In this document: positions 42,665 to 54,431 of the stretch, one piece after another
How positions within the stretch are numbered: the first letter of the stretch is position 1
Layout of the letters: each line of letters begins with the position of its first letter
NCBI RefSeq assembly: GCF_001553935.1
Contig: NZ_CP014232.1
Span: 1,240,001-1,304,000 of the forward strand
Length of the DNA stretch: 64,000 bases
Reading direction: 5' to 3'
DNA from: Actinomyces oris
GTDB taxonomy: Bacteria; Actinomycetota; Actinomycetes; Actinomycetales; Actinomycetaceae
The notes under the pieces: model-generated
What the model was told of the DNA's origin: nothing
What the model saw: only the letters and a program-made list of their open reading frames with translations
Database searches by the model: none
Position numbers and translations under genes: made by a program

Positions 42665-42715
42665 TTTGCAACGCAAACCAAAGGGCGCTATCCTGGAGCT
42701 GGTTTGAAACGCAAA
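42665..42715 (+). promoter_or_regulatory. Promoter with two operator-like repeats
   Basis: TTTGCAACGCAAA (42665-42677) and TTTGAAACGCAAA (42703-42715) are palindromic half-site pairs (TTTGc..gCAAA), 38 bp apart, on both sides of TATCCT (42689-42694), a probable -10. This is the pattern expected for repression of the downstream pair, whose second gene is a winged-helix regulator. Confidence 0.65.
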
Positions 42716-42739
42716 CCCATGTTGACGAGGAGGTTCACC

Positions 42740-43393
42740 ATGAGTGCGGCCACTGAGGATCAGAGGATCCCGGCGGGGCCCGATGAGGCCCTCGCCGTCG
42801 TCGAGGCCCAGCGGAGCGCCTATCTCAAGCGGCACAGGGTCAAGGCGACTCCGGTTCTGGTCGCCTGGGGGCTGGCCTGGCTGCTCGGCTATGCCGCCCT
42901 GGCCCTCTCCCGCAGGGCGGACTACAGCCTGCCGCTGGCGCCCTACCTATTCTTCTGCGGCTGCCTCGCGGCGGCCCTGCTGTTCACCTTCGCCTATATC
43001 GTCCCCAAGGTGCGCGGCATCCGCGGCCGGAGCAGCCGAGAGGGCACCTACTACAGTCTCGCCTGGTTCCTCGGGATGCCGCTGAGCGCCCTCATCCTCA
43101 GCCGGGTCAATGCCTTCCTGGCCGACCTCAACACGAGCCAGGCCAACGAGGTCGCCAGCGTGGTGTCCAACGCCCTGCCCTGCCTCGTCGTCGGCGTCAT
43201 CTTCCTCATGAGCGCCGCACTGTGGAATGAGGTGGTCATGGGGGTCCTGGGCGGCTGGATCCTCCTGGTCACCCTGGTGGTCACGATTGTCGGGATGCCC
43301 TGGGCCTGGTGGATCATGTCCGTGGCCGGTGGGGGCGGCATGCTGGTGGCCGCCGTCGTCGCTGCTGCCGCAGAATCGAAGCGAGGTGCGTGA
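42740..43393 (+). CDS. Conserved membrane protein, co-transcribed with a winged-helix regulator
   Basis: A 217-residue integral membrane protein with a cytosolic start (ATEDQRIPAGPDEALAVVEA) and six membrane segments, for example TPVLVAWGLAWLLGYAALAL and ALPCLVVGVIFLMSAALW. No functional family was recognised; similar proteins are found paired with PadR/ArsR-like regulators. ATG at 42740 with GAGGAGG (spacing 7). Followed after 1 nt by the regulator gene. Confidence 0.75.
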   Translation: MSAATEDQRIPAGPDEALAVVEAQRSAYLKRHRVKATPVLVAWGLAWLLGYAALALSRRADYSLPLAPYLFFCGCLAAALLFTFAYIVPKVRGIRGRSSREGTYYSLAWFLGMPLSALILSRVNAFLADLNTSQANEVASVVSNALPCLVVGVIFLMSAALWNEVVMGVLGGWILLVTLVVTIVGMPWAWWIMSVAGGGGMLVAAVVAAAAESKRGA

Positions 43394-43394
43394 C

Positions 43395-43811
43395 GTGACC
43401 GGAGGGGTCAGGGTGCAGCGGCCCGAGAGGCCGGAGAGCGCCGGCCGGGCAGAGGGGTCGGCTGAGTCGGCTGAGTCGGCCGGCGCCGGAGCCGAAGTCT
43501 TCGCTGCCGCGACGGCCTCCGCCGTCGATATCGACCCCGTTATTCACGCCCAGGCCCGGCTGCGGATCATGGCGACCCTGGCCGCCGTGCCCGTTGGCGA
43601 CGAGCTGCACTTCCCGCGGCTGCGCGAGCTGCTGGACATGACGGCCGGCAACCTGTCCACGCACCTGTCCAAGCTGGAGGGGGCGGGCTACGTGCAGCAG
43701 AACAAGACCTACGCCGGGCGCAGTCCAGCCACCTACCTGGCACTGACCCCTGAGGGGCGCATCGCCTTCGATCGGTACGTGCGCAACCTGCGCGCCCTGC
43801 TCGACGCCTGA
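43395..43811 (+). CDS. Winged-helix transcriptional regulator (HTH_34/MarR-like)
   Basis: A 138-residue regulator. An unstructured Glu/Ala-rich N-terminus (1-45) precedes a winged helix: IHAQARLRIMATLAAVPVGD, FPRLRELLDMTAGNLSTHLS, KLEGAGYVQQNKTYAGR, YLALTPEGRIAFDRYVR. This is the pattern of the small single-domain regulators that repress an adjacent membrane protein gene. GTG start at 43395 just after the preceding stop, GAGG site. It very likely binds the two TTTGnAACGCAAA repeats upstream of the operon. Nothing further is seen in 43812-43959. Confidence 0.85.
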   Translation: MTGGVRVQRPERPESAGRAEGSAESAESAGAGAEVFAAATASAVDIDPVIHAQARLRIMATLAAVPVGDELHFPRLRELLDMTAGNLSTHLSKLEGAGYVQQNKTYAGRSPATYLALTPEGRIAFDRYVRNLRALLDA

Positions 43812-43959
43812 GGTCCTCTGGGTCGGCCGCGACAAGGGGCGGCCGGCTGGTACGGGGACCCGTCCTCCAAGCATTCAGCAGGACATCGACTCCCTGCTCA
43901 ACCACTTCCCCAAAGCCGGGTGAAGGCGGGGTGGTCGAACGGTGCGCGGTGACGATCTG

Positions 43960-44763
43960 CTAGCGCACGCCGCCGGTGCGGCGGGCGACAAGGACCAGCA
44001 GACACCACATGACAGCGCCGACACCGACGATGGAGAGCAGGAGAGGAACCATGCTCGCCGCGTCCAGTTCCCCGGCCGTCAAGGCGGTCGATCCCAGAGA
44101 CAGTGTCATGCTGACAAGCCCTTGGGGGATGGCGTAGGCCAGAGGGTTCTGTGCCGCTCCCAGGCCGAATCCGAGGACGCAGCCGACGAATCCCAGTGCC
44201 ACTGGCGCGGCGAAGGACCGCATGAGCATGCTCAGCAGTGACTGCAGGGCGATGAGCGGGATGATGCTGACCACTGCCAGAAGATTGGAGGCGATGACGG
44301 TGCTGGGCATTGCGAGACCGAGACCCATCACGAATGCCCCCGAGATCCAGGCCAGCACGATGAGCGCCACCTGCATGGCCAGCACCGGAAGCACAATGAC
44401 CAGGGTCTTGGCCAGGACGACGGATACCGGGGAGTGCGGGGAGGTCCGCATGGCGTTCCAGCTCGTGCCCCGGTGCTCCATCCGCCATGCGGCGGAGGCC
44501 AGCAGGGCCACCCCCAACGAGCAGAAGAACATCGAGTAGAACAAGGATATCTGGGACGTCAGAGCTCCCCATTCCGCGGAGAAGACCCCCAGATTTCGGT
44601 AGAAGTTGAAGGTGCCGGTGATGACTGCGAGCAGCGGCAGCAGAACGGCCACCACCCACACCGAGGAGCGCTTGAGCTTGATGACCTCGGCGGCCAGCAG
44701 GGACGGGAAGCCGGTGTTGCCCGCGCGGCGGGTCGTGACGGGAATGAGTGCAGAAGTGCTCAC
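43960..44763 (-). CDS. LanE/G-like ABC permease (second set)
   Basis: A 267-residue permease, six membrane segments, starting near LLAAEVIKLKRSSVWVVAVL. Loop WRMEHRGTSWNAMRTSPHSP is the immunity-permease motif. GTG start at 44763 with GAGAGG in the end of the preceding gene; 4 nt between frames. Last gene of a three-gene operon. Confidence 0.86.
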   Translation of the reverse strand: MSTSALIPVTTRRAGNTGFPSLLAAEVIKLKRSSVWVVAVLLPLLAVITGTFNFYRNLGVFSAEWGALTSQISLFYSMFFCSLGVALLASAAWRMEHRGTSWNAMRTSPHSPVSVVLAKTLVIVLPVLAMQVALIVLAWISGAFVMGLGLAMPSTVIASNLLAVVSIIPLIALQSLLSMLMRSFAAPVALGFVGCVLGFGLGAAQNPLAYAIPQGLVSMTLSLGSTALTAGELDAASMVPLLLSIVGVGAVMWCLLVLVARRTGGVR

Positions 44764-44767
44764 GGGA

Positions 44768-45631
44768 CTACCTCTCGATCTTGTCGAGCCGGTGGGTGAC
44801 AACGGTGAAGAGGAGAACCGTCAGGATGAGGAAGCCGGCGATCCACCCCGCCGGGACGTCGATGTAGGTGACGTCCGGCTGAGAGTGCGCGGTGGCGCTC
44901 ATGGCGGCGGGAGTGATGAGGGCGTAGTACCCCCAGGGGGTCCATTGGACTATCTCAGGTGGTACGAGCAGGGTGAAGATTCCGATGAAGCCGCTGAGCA
45001 GCCCGGTGCTCATGACGATCATCTGGTTCTCCACCACGGCTGCCAGCCACAGGAAGTAGGCGCACATGGCCAGGTCCACGCAGATGAGGAGAGTCGTGTA
45101 CGTGGCCCAGGGGCCGACGTCGAGCGCCACCGACAGTCCTCTGAAACGGGCGAGCGTGATGATGCCCAGACTCTGACCCGTCACAGCTGGGACGATGAGG
45201 AGTGACAGGGCGACGAGCTTGGCCCGGCACAGGGTTCCCGGCGTCAGGCCGGAGGCGGCGGCCAGGTTCCAGCCGGAGCCGGTGTGTTCGATATCCGTCT
45301 GCCGGCTGGCGAGCACGGAGACGAGGATCGGCCCGATCATCGCGTTGAAGAAGCCCGTGGTCAGTAACAGCCTTGCCCACGGCATCGCATGCGGGTCATG
45401 GGAGCTCTCCGTGAACGACGCGCTGAAGAGGCTCATGCTGCACAAAGCCACCGATGTGCCGACGATCAGCGCCGTGATCACAGGCGTGCGCAGCCGGCGC
45501 ATCTTGAGGAGCTCGACACCCACAGCCGTCAGGAAGCCGGGTGCGGATGACTGCCGGGAACCGGGCGAGCCATGATCCGACGTCGGAGCAACGACGGCGG
45601 GGACGGAGGAGAGTGCAGCGCTGGTCGTCAC
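44768..45631 (-). CDS. LanE/G-like ABC permease (second set)
   Basis: A 287-residue permease with six membrane segments after a Ser/Pro-rich cytosolic start. Motifs: VELLKMRRLRTPVITALIVG and the loop ASRQTDIEHTGSGWNLAAAS followed by GLTPGTLCRAKLVALS, matching the lasso-cluster permease at 37509. GTG start overlaps the ATPase stop (GTGA) with GGAGG upstream. Confidence 0.86.
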   Translation of the reverse strand: MTTSAALSSVPAVVAPTSDHGSPGSRQSSAPGFLTAVGVELLKMRRLRTPVITALIVGTSVALCSMSLFSASFTESSHDPHAMPWARLLLTTGFFNAMIGPILVSVLASRQTDIEHTGSGWNLAAASGLTPGTLCRAKLVALSLLIVPAVTGQSLGIITLARFRGLSVALDVGPWATYTTLLICVDLAMCAYFLWLAAVVENQMIVMSTGLLSGFIGIFTLLVPPEIVQWTPWGYYALITPAAMSATAHSQPDVTYIDVPAGWIAGFLILTVLLFTVVTHRLDKIER

Positions 45632-46785
45632 AGCACACCTCCGCGACCGGTGAGGTCCATGAAGACGTCCTCGAGGCTCTGGGCCTTGCGCCGTACCTCG
45701 TGCAGCTCGACGCCGGCGCTCACCAGCCGGTTGATGAGCTCGGCGACCGCCTCCTTCGACATTCCCGGGATGCGCACGCCCTGTGGCGTCAGCGTCGGGC
45801 CGGTGGCAGAACCGGTGACGGGAACAGCGGTCCGGTTGGGCGAGGCGGACGCATCGGGGGCGCCGGCCGCCGTCGCCGCCGCGAGTGCCTGCGCCGGTAC
45901 GAGCCCGGCCAGGACCTGAGGGCTCAGGACGGCCTGCGGCGTCGGGGTGGCGACGAGCACGTCCGGCACCGAGCGCTCCATGAGCTCGGCGCGCGTGCCC
46001 TGGAAGACCAGGCGCCCGCCCGACAGGATGCCGAGCGTGGACGCCATGCGGTCGATTTCGTCGAGCAGGTGGCTGGAGACCATGACGGTGACGCCCTCGC
46101 CGGAGAGCTCGACCAGCAGCCGGCGCACCTCCTCGATACCGGCCGGGTCCAGGCCGTTGGTGGGCTCATCGAGGATGAGCAGCTCGGGCTGGCGGGCCAG
46201 CGCCAGAGCGATCCCGAGGCGCTGCTTCATGCCCAGTGAGTAGGTGCGCACCAGGCGGTCCTTGTGCTCGGTCAGGCGCACCAGGGCGAGGGCGCGACTG
46301 ATCTGCTGGTCGCTCAGTGCCTGCATCTTCGCCGCGATCCGCATGTTCTCCGCGCCCGTGAGGTGGCTGTAGCCGGGCGGGTTCTCGATCATCGAGCCGG
46401 TGCGCGACATGATCTCGGCTCGCGTGGTCGGGCTGAAGGGCCTCCCCAGCACGCTGATCTGCCCGCGCGTGGGCGCCAGGAGTCCCAGCAGCATCTTCAT
46501 CGTCGTCGACTTGCCCGAGCCGTTGGGGCCCAGGAAGCCGTAGACGGCCCCGCGGGGCACCACGAGGTTGAGCCCCTCGACGACGGTGCGCCTGCCGAAG
46601 GTCTTGGTGAGGTCGTGGGTCAGGACGACGGCGTCGGAGGCAGGCGCTCCCGGGGCCGGCCCGCCGGCCTGCGGGAGGCGAGCCGGAGAGGAGGTCCGGA
46701 CTGGCTGAGCCGGCGTGCTGGAGGCGGCCGCCTGCGCCTGGAGAGGTGCTGAAGGCGCTGGTGGGATGCGATGCGAGGTCGTCAT
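45628..46785 (-). CDS. LanF-like ABC ATPase (second set)
   Basis: A 385-residue ATPase: Walker A GPNGSGKSTTM, clade markers ENPPGYSHLTGAENMRI, signature YSLGMKQRLGIALALA, Walker B LLILDEPTNGLDPAGIEE. It is longer than usual because of an Ala/Pro-rich N-terminus (1-50) and an Ala/Thr-rich insertion (about 275-320) in the C-terminal domain. Close resemblance to the lasso-cluster ATPase at 36595 over the whole catalytic core. Divergent from a sensor kinase; the classic arrangement for a peptide-antibiotic sensing and detoxification module. Confidence 0.9.
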   Translation of the reverse strand: MTTSHRIPPAPSAPLQAQAAASSTPAQPVRTSSPARLPQAGGPAPGAPASDAVVLTHDLTKTFGRRTVVEGLNLVVPRGAVYGFLGPNGSGKSTTMKMLLGLLAPTRGQISVLGRPFSPTTRAEIMSRTGSMIENPPGYSHLTGAENMRIAAKMQALSDQQISRALALVRLTEHKDRLVRTYSLGMKQRLGIALALARQPELLILDEPTNGLDPAGIEEVRRLLVELSGEGVTVMVSSHLLDEIDRMASTLGILSGGRLVFQGTRAELMERSVPDVLVATPTPQAVLSPQVLAGLVPAQALAAATAAGAPDASASPNRTAVPVTGSATGPTLTPQGVRIPGMSKEAVAELINRLVSAGVELHEVRRKAQSLEDVFMDLTGRGGVL

Positions 46786-46929
46786 GGGAACAAGGATGCT
46801 CGCGTCGGACCTGGTGAGCATCAGCCCGTGGTCTGCTCCGGGAATCGGTGGGATGGCGGGACTCATACCCGGGTATGAAATCCTGGCGGCGGCCTCGGAG
46901 GCGTGCGGTCGCGACGGTACGGTTCAGGC

Positions 46930-48444
46930 ATGAGAAAGCGGCTGGGGCGTGAGGCGGCGCGGGCCGACTCGGTGGACCCCGCCCCGACCGGGCCGGCGGC
47001 GCCGGTGGGATCGACCCCGGTTGCCTGGCGCGACCCGCGCTCGGTCCCGTGGACGAGCGCGGTCGACGTCGTCATCGCTCTGGCCTTCTTCTTCCTGTTG
47101 TGCCTTGGCCGGCCCGACTCGGCGTTCTGGCTCGTCGACGGGGCGGGGCCGGTGCTCCACGCCCTGCTGGTGGGGGCCTGCGCCCTGGCTCTGGCCGTCC
47201 GGCGCCGCTGCCCGCTGCTCTTCGTTGTGGTGGCCGGCATCTGCCTGAGCGCGCACCTGGTGTTGTTCACGGGGTTCTCCGTCTTCTTCGTCGTGACCGG
47301 TCTGATCGCGGTGGAGACGACGCAGTCCCGCTTGGAGGCGCCGTGGCGGTGGGTGGCGCTCGTCCTCGAGATCGTGGGCGTGGAGCTGACGACGGCGCGC
47401 GTGTTTCACCTCATCGGCGGCTACGTCCACGCAGGTGAGGCACGGTCCGTGGTCGTCGTCAATATCTGGCTGGTGACGATTGTGGCGGCCTTCGTCGGCG
47501 CTGCGCGGCGCCGTAGCCGTGACCGCTACAACCGGGCCCTTGAGCGGGCCTCGGTGCTCGAGGCGCAGCAGGCCACCGAGCGGCGCCTCGCGGTCATCGA
47601 GACCCAGCAGCGCATCGCCCGTGACGTCCATGACCTGCTCGGCCACAGTCTCACCGTCATCGCCATGCAGGCCGAGGGAGCCCGGGCCATCCTGGCCACC
47701 GACCCGGCCTCCGCCGACGAGGCCCTGGCCGTCATCGGAGAGACCTCCCGTCGCTCCGTCGACGAGGTGCATGCCCTGGTCGACATGCTGCGTTCCGATG
47801 CCGGTGCCGCCGGTGTGGGAGGTTCCGGGGCTGGAGGCCGTCCCGCCGGTGGTGCCGGCGGCGGGGCTTCCGGCACTGTTGAGGCCGGAGCCGAGGCTGG
47901 CACCGGAACCGGAGAGGCGACGTCGGGACAGCACGTGGAGCTTCTGCGCGAACCCGTGCGTCAGGCGCAGCGGGCGGGACTGCCCGTCACCCTGGAGGCC
48001 GACCCGGCCGGCCGGGTTCCCCCGGCGGTGGCGCAGGTCCTTCACCGGGTGGCCCAGGAGTCGCTGACCAACGTGCTGCGCCACGCTCCCGGTGCGGCCA
48101 CGAGAGTCTCGCTGCGCACCGGGGCGGGGCGCGTCATCCTCGTCGTCGAGAACGCCCCGGTCCCGGAGTCGCTGGCAGGAGATGCGGATCCGATGCCGAG
48201 GACCGACGACCCGCATCGTGAGGACAGAGGCGAACAGGTGGACGCCGTGCCAGGGCAGACGCCACACGCCTCGGCCGCGACGTCTCGTCCCGCGGTGAGC
48301 GTCTCCGAAGGTCTCAGGCACGGCGGCTTCGGCCTCATCGGCATGCGTGACCGGGTTGCCCAGGTCGGAGGCACCTTCACCGCCGGTCCCACGGCTGAGG
48401 GCGGATGGAGGGTGACGACAGAGCTCCCCTGTGTTCCACAGTGA
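46930..48444 (+). CDS. NarL-partner sensor histidine kinase (HisKA_3), second system
   Basis: A 504-residue kinase: about five to six membrane segments in residues 43-192 with short loops, His234 in RIARDVHDLLGHSLTVIAMQ, then the dimerisation helix and an HATPase with RVAQESLTNVLRHAPGAA (N box) and GGFGLIGMRDRVAQVGG (G box). A Gly/Ala-rich insertion (about 297-340) and an acidic insertion in the HATPase (about 418-455) are unusual. ATG lies 6 nt after TACGGT (46918-46923): leaderless. Divergent from the LanFEG-like operon, which it probably controls. Confidence 0.92.
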   Translation: MRKRLGREAARADSVDPAPTGPAAPVGSTPVAWRDPRSVPWTSAVDVVIALAFFFLLCLGRPDSAFWLVDGAGPVLHALLVGACALALAVRRRCPLLFVVVAGICLSAHLVLFTGFSVFFVVTGLIAVETTQSRLEAPWRWVALVLEIVGVELTTARVFHLIGGYVHAGEARSVVVVNIWLVTIVAAFVGAARRRSRDRYNRALERASVLEAQQATERRLAVIETQQRIARDVHDLLGHSLTVIAMQAEGARAILATDPASADEALAVIGETSRRSVDEVHALVDMLRSDAGAAGVGGSGAGGRPAGGAGGGASGTVEAGAEAGTGTGEATSGQHVELLREPVRQAQRAGLPVTLEADPAGRVPPAVAQVLHRVAQESLTNVLRHAPGAATRVSLRTGAGRVILVVENAPVPESLAGDADPMPRTDDPHREDRGEQVDAVPGQTPHASAATSRPAVSVSEGLRHGGFGLIGMRDRVAQVGGTFTAGPTAEGGWRVTTELPCVPQ

Positions 48445-48571
48445 GAGCCACCTCTGCTCATATGGCGAACATCGCAGGGGGGCGTCGGTACCTCGTCAGC
48501 ACAAAACCGCACCAGCCGAACCCGAAGGGCGGATACTTCCGGTGAGTTACCGTCAAGAAGGGGAGGCACCT

Positions 48572-49306
48572 GTGATCCGCCTGGGTCTGGCCGATGATGA
48601 GCCGCTGTTCACCATGGGGCTGGCCATGCTGCTGGGGGCGCAGCCGGATATGGAGGTCGTCTGGCGCGCCGTCGACGGCAACGACGCCCTCAGGTGCAAC
48701 GCCGCCGACCCCGTCGACGTGCTCCTCCTCGATGTGCAGATGCCCGGGCTGGACGGGCTGTCCGCGACCCGGGAACTCATGGCCCGTGGCGTCACCGGAC
48801 GGGTCGTCATTCTGACCACCTTCGACACCGACGGTTACGTCATGGGTGCCATCGAGGCCGGTGCAGCCGGTTTCCTGCTGAAGAACACCCCGCCCCAGGA
48901 CCTCATCGCAGCGATCCGCACTGTCCACGATGGCGACTCCGTCATCTCCCCGGGACCCACTCGCCAGCTGCTCACCGCCGTGCGCACCGGCCAGTTCAGC
49001 GGCGTTCTTCCTGGGGACGGCGCTGGCCGCCATGCCTCCCAGGACTCAGTCGAGGCGGTTCGGGCCGCCGAGGCCTCCCAGCAGGTCGCGGGCCTGACCC
49101 AGCGTGAGCGCGAGATCCTGGCGCTTATCGCCCTGGGGCTCACCAACCAGGAGATCTGCGACCGGGAGTGGCTGTCCATGCCCACGGTCAAGACCCACGT
49201 GAGCCACCTGCTGTCCAAGACCGGCTGCCGAGATCGGGTTCAGCTGGTGCTGCTGGCCCTGCGCGGCGGCGTCATCGGCCTCGATGACGTCCTGGGACGG
49301 GCGTGA
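48572..49306 (+). CDS. NarL/LuxR-family response regulator, second system
   Basis: A 244-residue response regulator: acidic pocket ADDE (7-10), phosphoacceptor Asp54 in VLLLDVQMPGLDGLSA, Thr in VILTTFD and Lys in LLKNT; linker; LuxR helix-turn-helix LTQREREILALIALGLTNQE then SMPTVKTHVSHLLSKTGCRD. Start at the GTG 48572 with GGGGAGG; a GTG 30 nt upstream is a weaker choice. 127 nt after the kinase, same operon direction. Confidence 0.92.
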   Translation: MIRLGLADDEPLFTMGLAMLLGAQPDMEVVWRAVDGNDALRCNAADPVDVLLLDVQMPGLDGLSATRELMARGVTGRVVILTTFDTDGYVMGAIEAGAAGFLLKNTPPQDLIAAIRTVHDGDSVISPGPTRQLLTAVRTGQFSGVLPGDGAGRHASQDSVEAVRAAEASQQVAGLTQREREILALIALGLTNQEICDREWLSMPTVKTHVSHLLSKTGCRDRVQLVLLALRGGVIGLDDVLGRA

Positions 49307-49349
49307 AGGTGCACGCAAGCTCCTTGAATCAGCCGCCTGGAACCGGTTT

Positions 49350-49484
49350 GTGTCACTGTGGGCGACTTTTAGGGCTGATCGCCTCCTTGGTCCTCCGTGG
49401 CTTGCGAGCATCTGCCCAGGTCAGGACGGTGTGCTGGTTGCGTCGGGGCACCCAGGGCCGGGGAATAGTCGCCAAACGTGACAC
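49350..49484. mobile_element. MITE-like element, copy 1
   Basis: 135 bp with imperfect terminal inverted repeats: left GTGTCACTGTGGGCGACTTT(T), right ending GTCGCCAAACGTGACAC. The same ends, perfect, are found at 57201-57357. No coding capacity. It fills the gap after the response regulator. Confidence 0.65.
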
Positions 49485-49525
49485 TTCTCCTCGTCGGGGA
49501 GCCGCCCGGGAACGAGCGCGCCCCC

Positions 49526-52450
<2,925 letters not shown>

Positions 52451-52663
52451 GGGGTGTCCTGCCGAGTGGAGGCGCCGTGGTGGGACGCCGCCGGTCCTGC
52501 CGGTCGTGTCGCGTGCGGCCCCGTGTGCGGGGGTCGGCAGTGGGGCCGCGCACCTCGTAGTCTCCCCCGGGTGGAGGGGCCATGTCAGCCCGATGGTGGG
52601 AATTGTCCTGCTCGGCCTGCGGTGCTTGGTCCGCTGGCTGTCTGCTGGCTGTCCGCGTGCGGG

Positions 52664-52781
52664 GCCGTTTCGCGCGGCCGGTGACATTTCTCTGCGGTCG
52701 GGTGCGGTTCGCGCGTGCGGGGACAGGAATCCGGTCCCCGCACGCGCAGGATGTCCCCGGCTGCGCGGACATGTCACCGTC
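52664..52781 (+). repeat. TGTCCCC-type intergenic repeat, copy 3
   Basis: GGGGACAGGAATCCGGTCCCC hairpin followed by GCACGCGCAGGATGTCCCC, as in copies 1, 2 and 4; the left part (CGGGTGCGGTTCGCGCGT) matches copy 4 better than copies 1 and 2. The 349-bp gap 52451-52799 otherwise shows only low-complexity GC-rich sequence and the rarA promoter. Confidence 0.8.
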
Positions 52782-52799
52782 AGGCCCTACGCTCGAGGC

Positions 52800-54182
52800 A
52801 TGGCTCGCCGTACGCCCGAACCGGAATCACCCTCACTGTTCGACGCCGCCGGCCCCGACGGCTCCGGCCTCGTCGACGACCCGGCCCGCCCGCTGGCCGA
52901 TCGGCTGCGCCCGCGGGTGCTCGACGACGTCGTCGGCCAGGACCAGCTGCTCGCCGACGACGCCCCGCTGGGCCGCATGGTCGCCTCCGGCCGTTTGTCA
53001 TCGATCATCCTGTGGGGCCCGCCGGGCTGCGGCAAGACGACGATCGCTCGGCTCCTGGCCGACCGCACCGGCCTGGTCTTCGAGCAGGTCTCGGCGACCT
53101 TCTCCGGGGTGGCCGACCTGCGCAAGGTCTTCGCCGCAGCGGCCCGCCGCCGCGAGATCGGGCAGGGAACGCTCCTGTTCGTCGACGAGATCCACCGCTT
53201 CAACCGGGCCCAGCAGGACTCCTTCCTGCCCTACGTCGAGGACGGGACGGTTGTCCTGGTCGGCGCGACCACCGAGAACCCGAGCTTCGAGCTCAACGGC
53301 GCCCTCCTGTCACGCTGCCAGGTCATGGTCCTGCGCCGCCTGGATGAGGCCGCCCTGACCGAGCTGCTGGCGCGCGCCGAGTCCCTGATGGGTCGCAGCC
53401 TCGCTCTGACTGAGGATGCCCGCACCGCCCTGCTGTCCATGGCCGACGGCGATGGCCGCTACCTGCTGGGCATGGTCGAGCAGGTCCTCGCCGCCCAGGA
53501 CGCAGACGGCCCGGAACCACTTGACGTTGAAGGGCTGCGCAGCGTCATCGCCTCCCGGGCACCCCTGTACGACAAGTCCCATGAGGAGCACTACAACCTC
53601 ATCTCCGCCCTGCACAAGTCGATGCGCGGCTCCGATCCGGACGCCGCCCTGTACTGGCTGGCGCGCATGCTGAGCGGGGGCGAGGACCCGCTCTACGTGG
53701 CGCGCCGTCTGGTGCGATTCGCCAGCGAGGACGTCGGCATGGCCGACCCGGCCGCCCTTCAGATGACGCTGGCGGCCTGGGACGCTTACGAGCGCCTGGG
53801 ATCGCCCGAGGGGGAGCTCGCCATCGCGCAGGCGGTCGTCTACCTGGCCACCGCGCCCAAGTCAATCGCTGTCTACCGCGGCTACGGCCGCGCGGTGCGC
53901 CTGGCCCGACAGACCGGCTCGCTCATGCCGCCGGCCCACATCCTCAACGCCCCCACCCGACTCATGAAGGAGCTCGGCTACGGCGAGGGCTACGAGTACG
54001 ACCCGGACACGACCGACGGCTTCTCTGGTGCGGGCTACCTGCCCGACGGCGTCGAGCGCCGGCCTCTCTACGAGCCCACCGCCAACGGCCACGAGCACCG
54101 CATCCGTGAGCGGCTGGAGTACTGGGAGGGTCTGCGGGCGCGCAAACGTGGCGAGGACGTTGGTGAGGGAGGCGCCGGCTAA
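52800..54182 (+). CDS. rarA: Replication-associated recombination ATPase RarA (MgsA)
   Basis: A 460-residue AAA+ ATPase related to clamp loaders, acting at stalled replication forks. RPRVLDDVVGQDQLL is the RarA opening; Walker A GPPGCGKTT (73-81); Walker B LLFVDEIHRFNRAQQDSFLP; sensor 1 VGATTENPSFELN; the C-terminal oligomerisation domain starts near residue 250 and includes DPDAALYWLARML and ASEDVGMADPAAL. The ATG is 6 nt after TACGCT (52788-52793), leaderless. Bracketed by TGTCCCC repeats 3 and 4 in the same orientation. Confidence 0.95.
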   Translation: MARRTPEPESPSLFDAAGPDGSGLVDDPARPLADRLRPRVLDDVVGQDQLLADDAPLGRMVASGRLSSIILWGPPGCGKTTIARLLADRTGLVFEQVSATFSGVADLRKVFAAAARRREIGQGTLLFVDEIHRFNRAQQDSFLPYVEDGTVVLVGATTENPSFELNGALLSRCQVMVLRRLDEAALTELLARAESLMGRSLALTEDARTALLSMADGDGRYLLGMVEQVLAAQDADGPEPLDVEGLRSVIASRAPLYDKSHEEHYNLISALHKSMRGSDPDAALYWLARMLSGGEDPLYVARRLVRFASEDVGMADPAALQMTLAAWDAYERLGSPEGELAIAQAVVYLATAPKSIAVYRGYGRAVRLARQTGSLMPPAHILNAPTRLMKELGYGEGYEYDPDTTDGFSGAGYLPDGVERRPLYEPTANGHEHRIRERLEYWEGLRARKRGEDVGEGGAG

Positions 54183-54249
54183 CCGAGCCAGGCTGGGACT
54201 GAGATGTAGGCCAGTTCCTGACCCGCCTCTCATCGACAGGGACAATCGA

Positions 54250-54404
54250 CGCCGTCGGGGACATCTCTGTGCGGCCGGGTGCGGTTCGCGCGTTTGGGGA
54301 CAGGAATCCGGTCCCCGCACGCGCAGGATGTCACCGGCCGGAGGGGAATGTCCCCCACCGCGTGTGATGTCCCCGGTGGGAGGGGAGGGGAGTGTCCCCG
54401 GCCG
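54250..54404 (+). repeat. TGTCCCC-type intergenic repeat, copy 4
   Basis: CGACGCCGTCGGGGACA, CGGGTGCGGTTCGCGCG, the GGGGACA...GTCCCC hairpin, GCACGCGCAGGATGTCACC, and then further TGTCCCC units at roughly 20-24 bp steps up to about 54404. Convergent position between rarA and the Fe-S oxidoreductase gene. Confidence 0.8.
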
Positions 54405-54431
54405 AGCCCACGGGGTGAGGCCGACGTCCGC

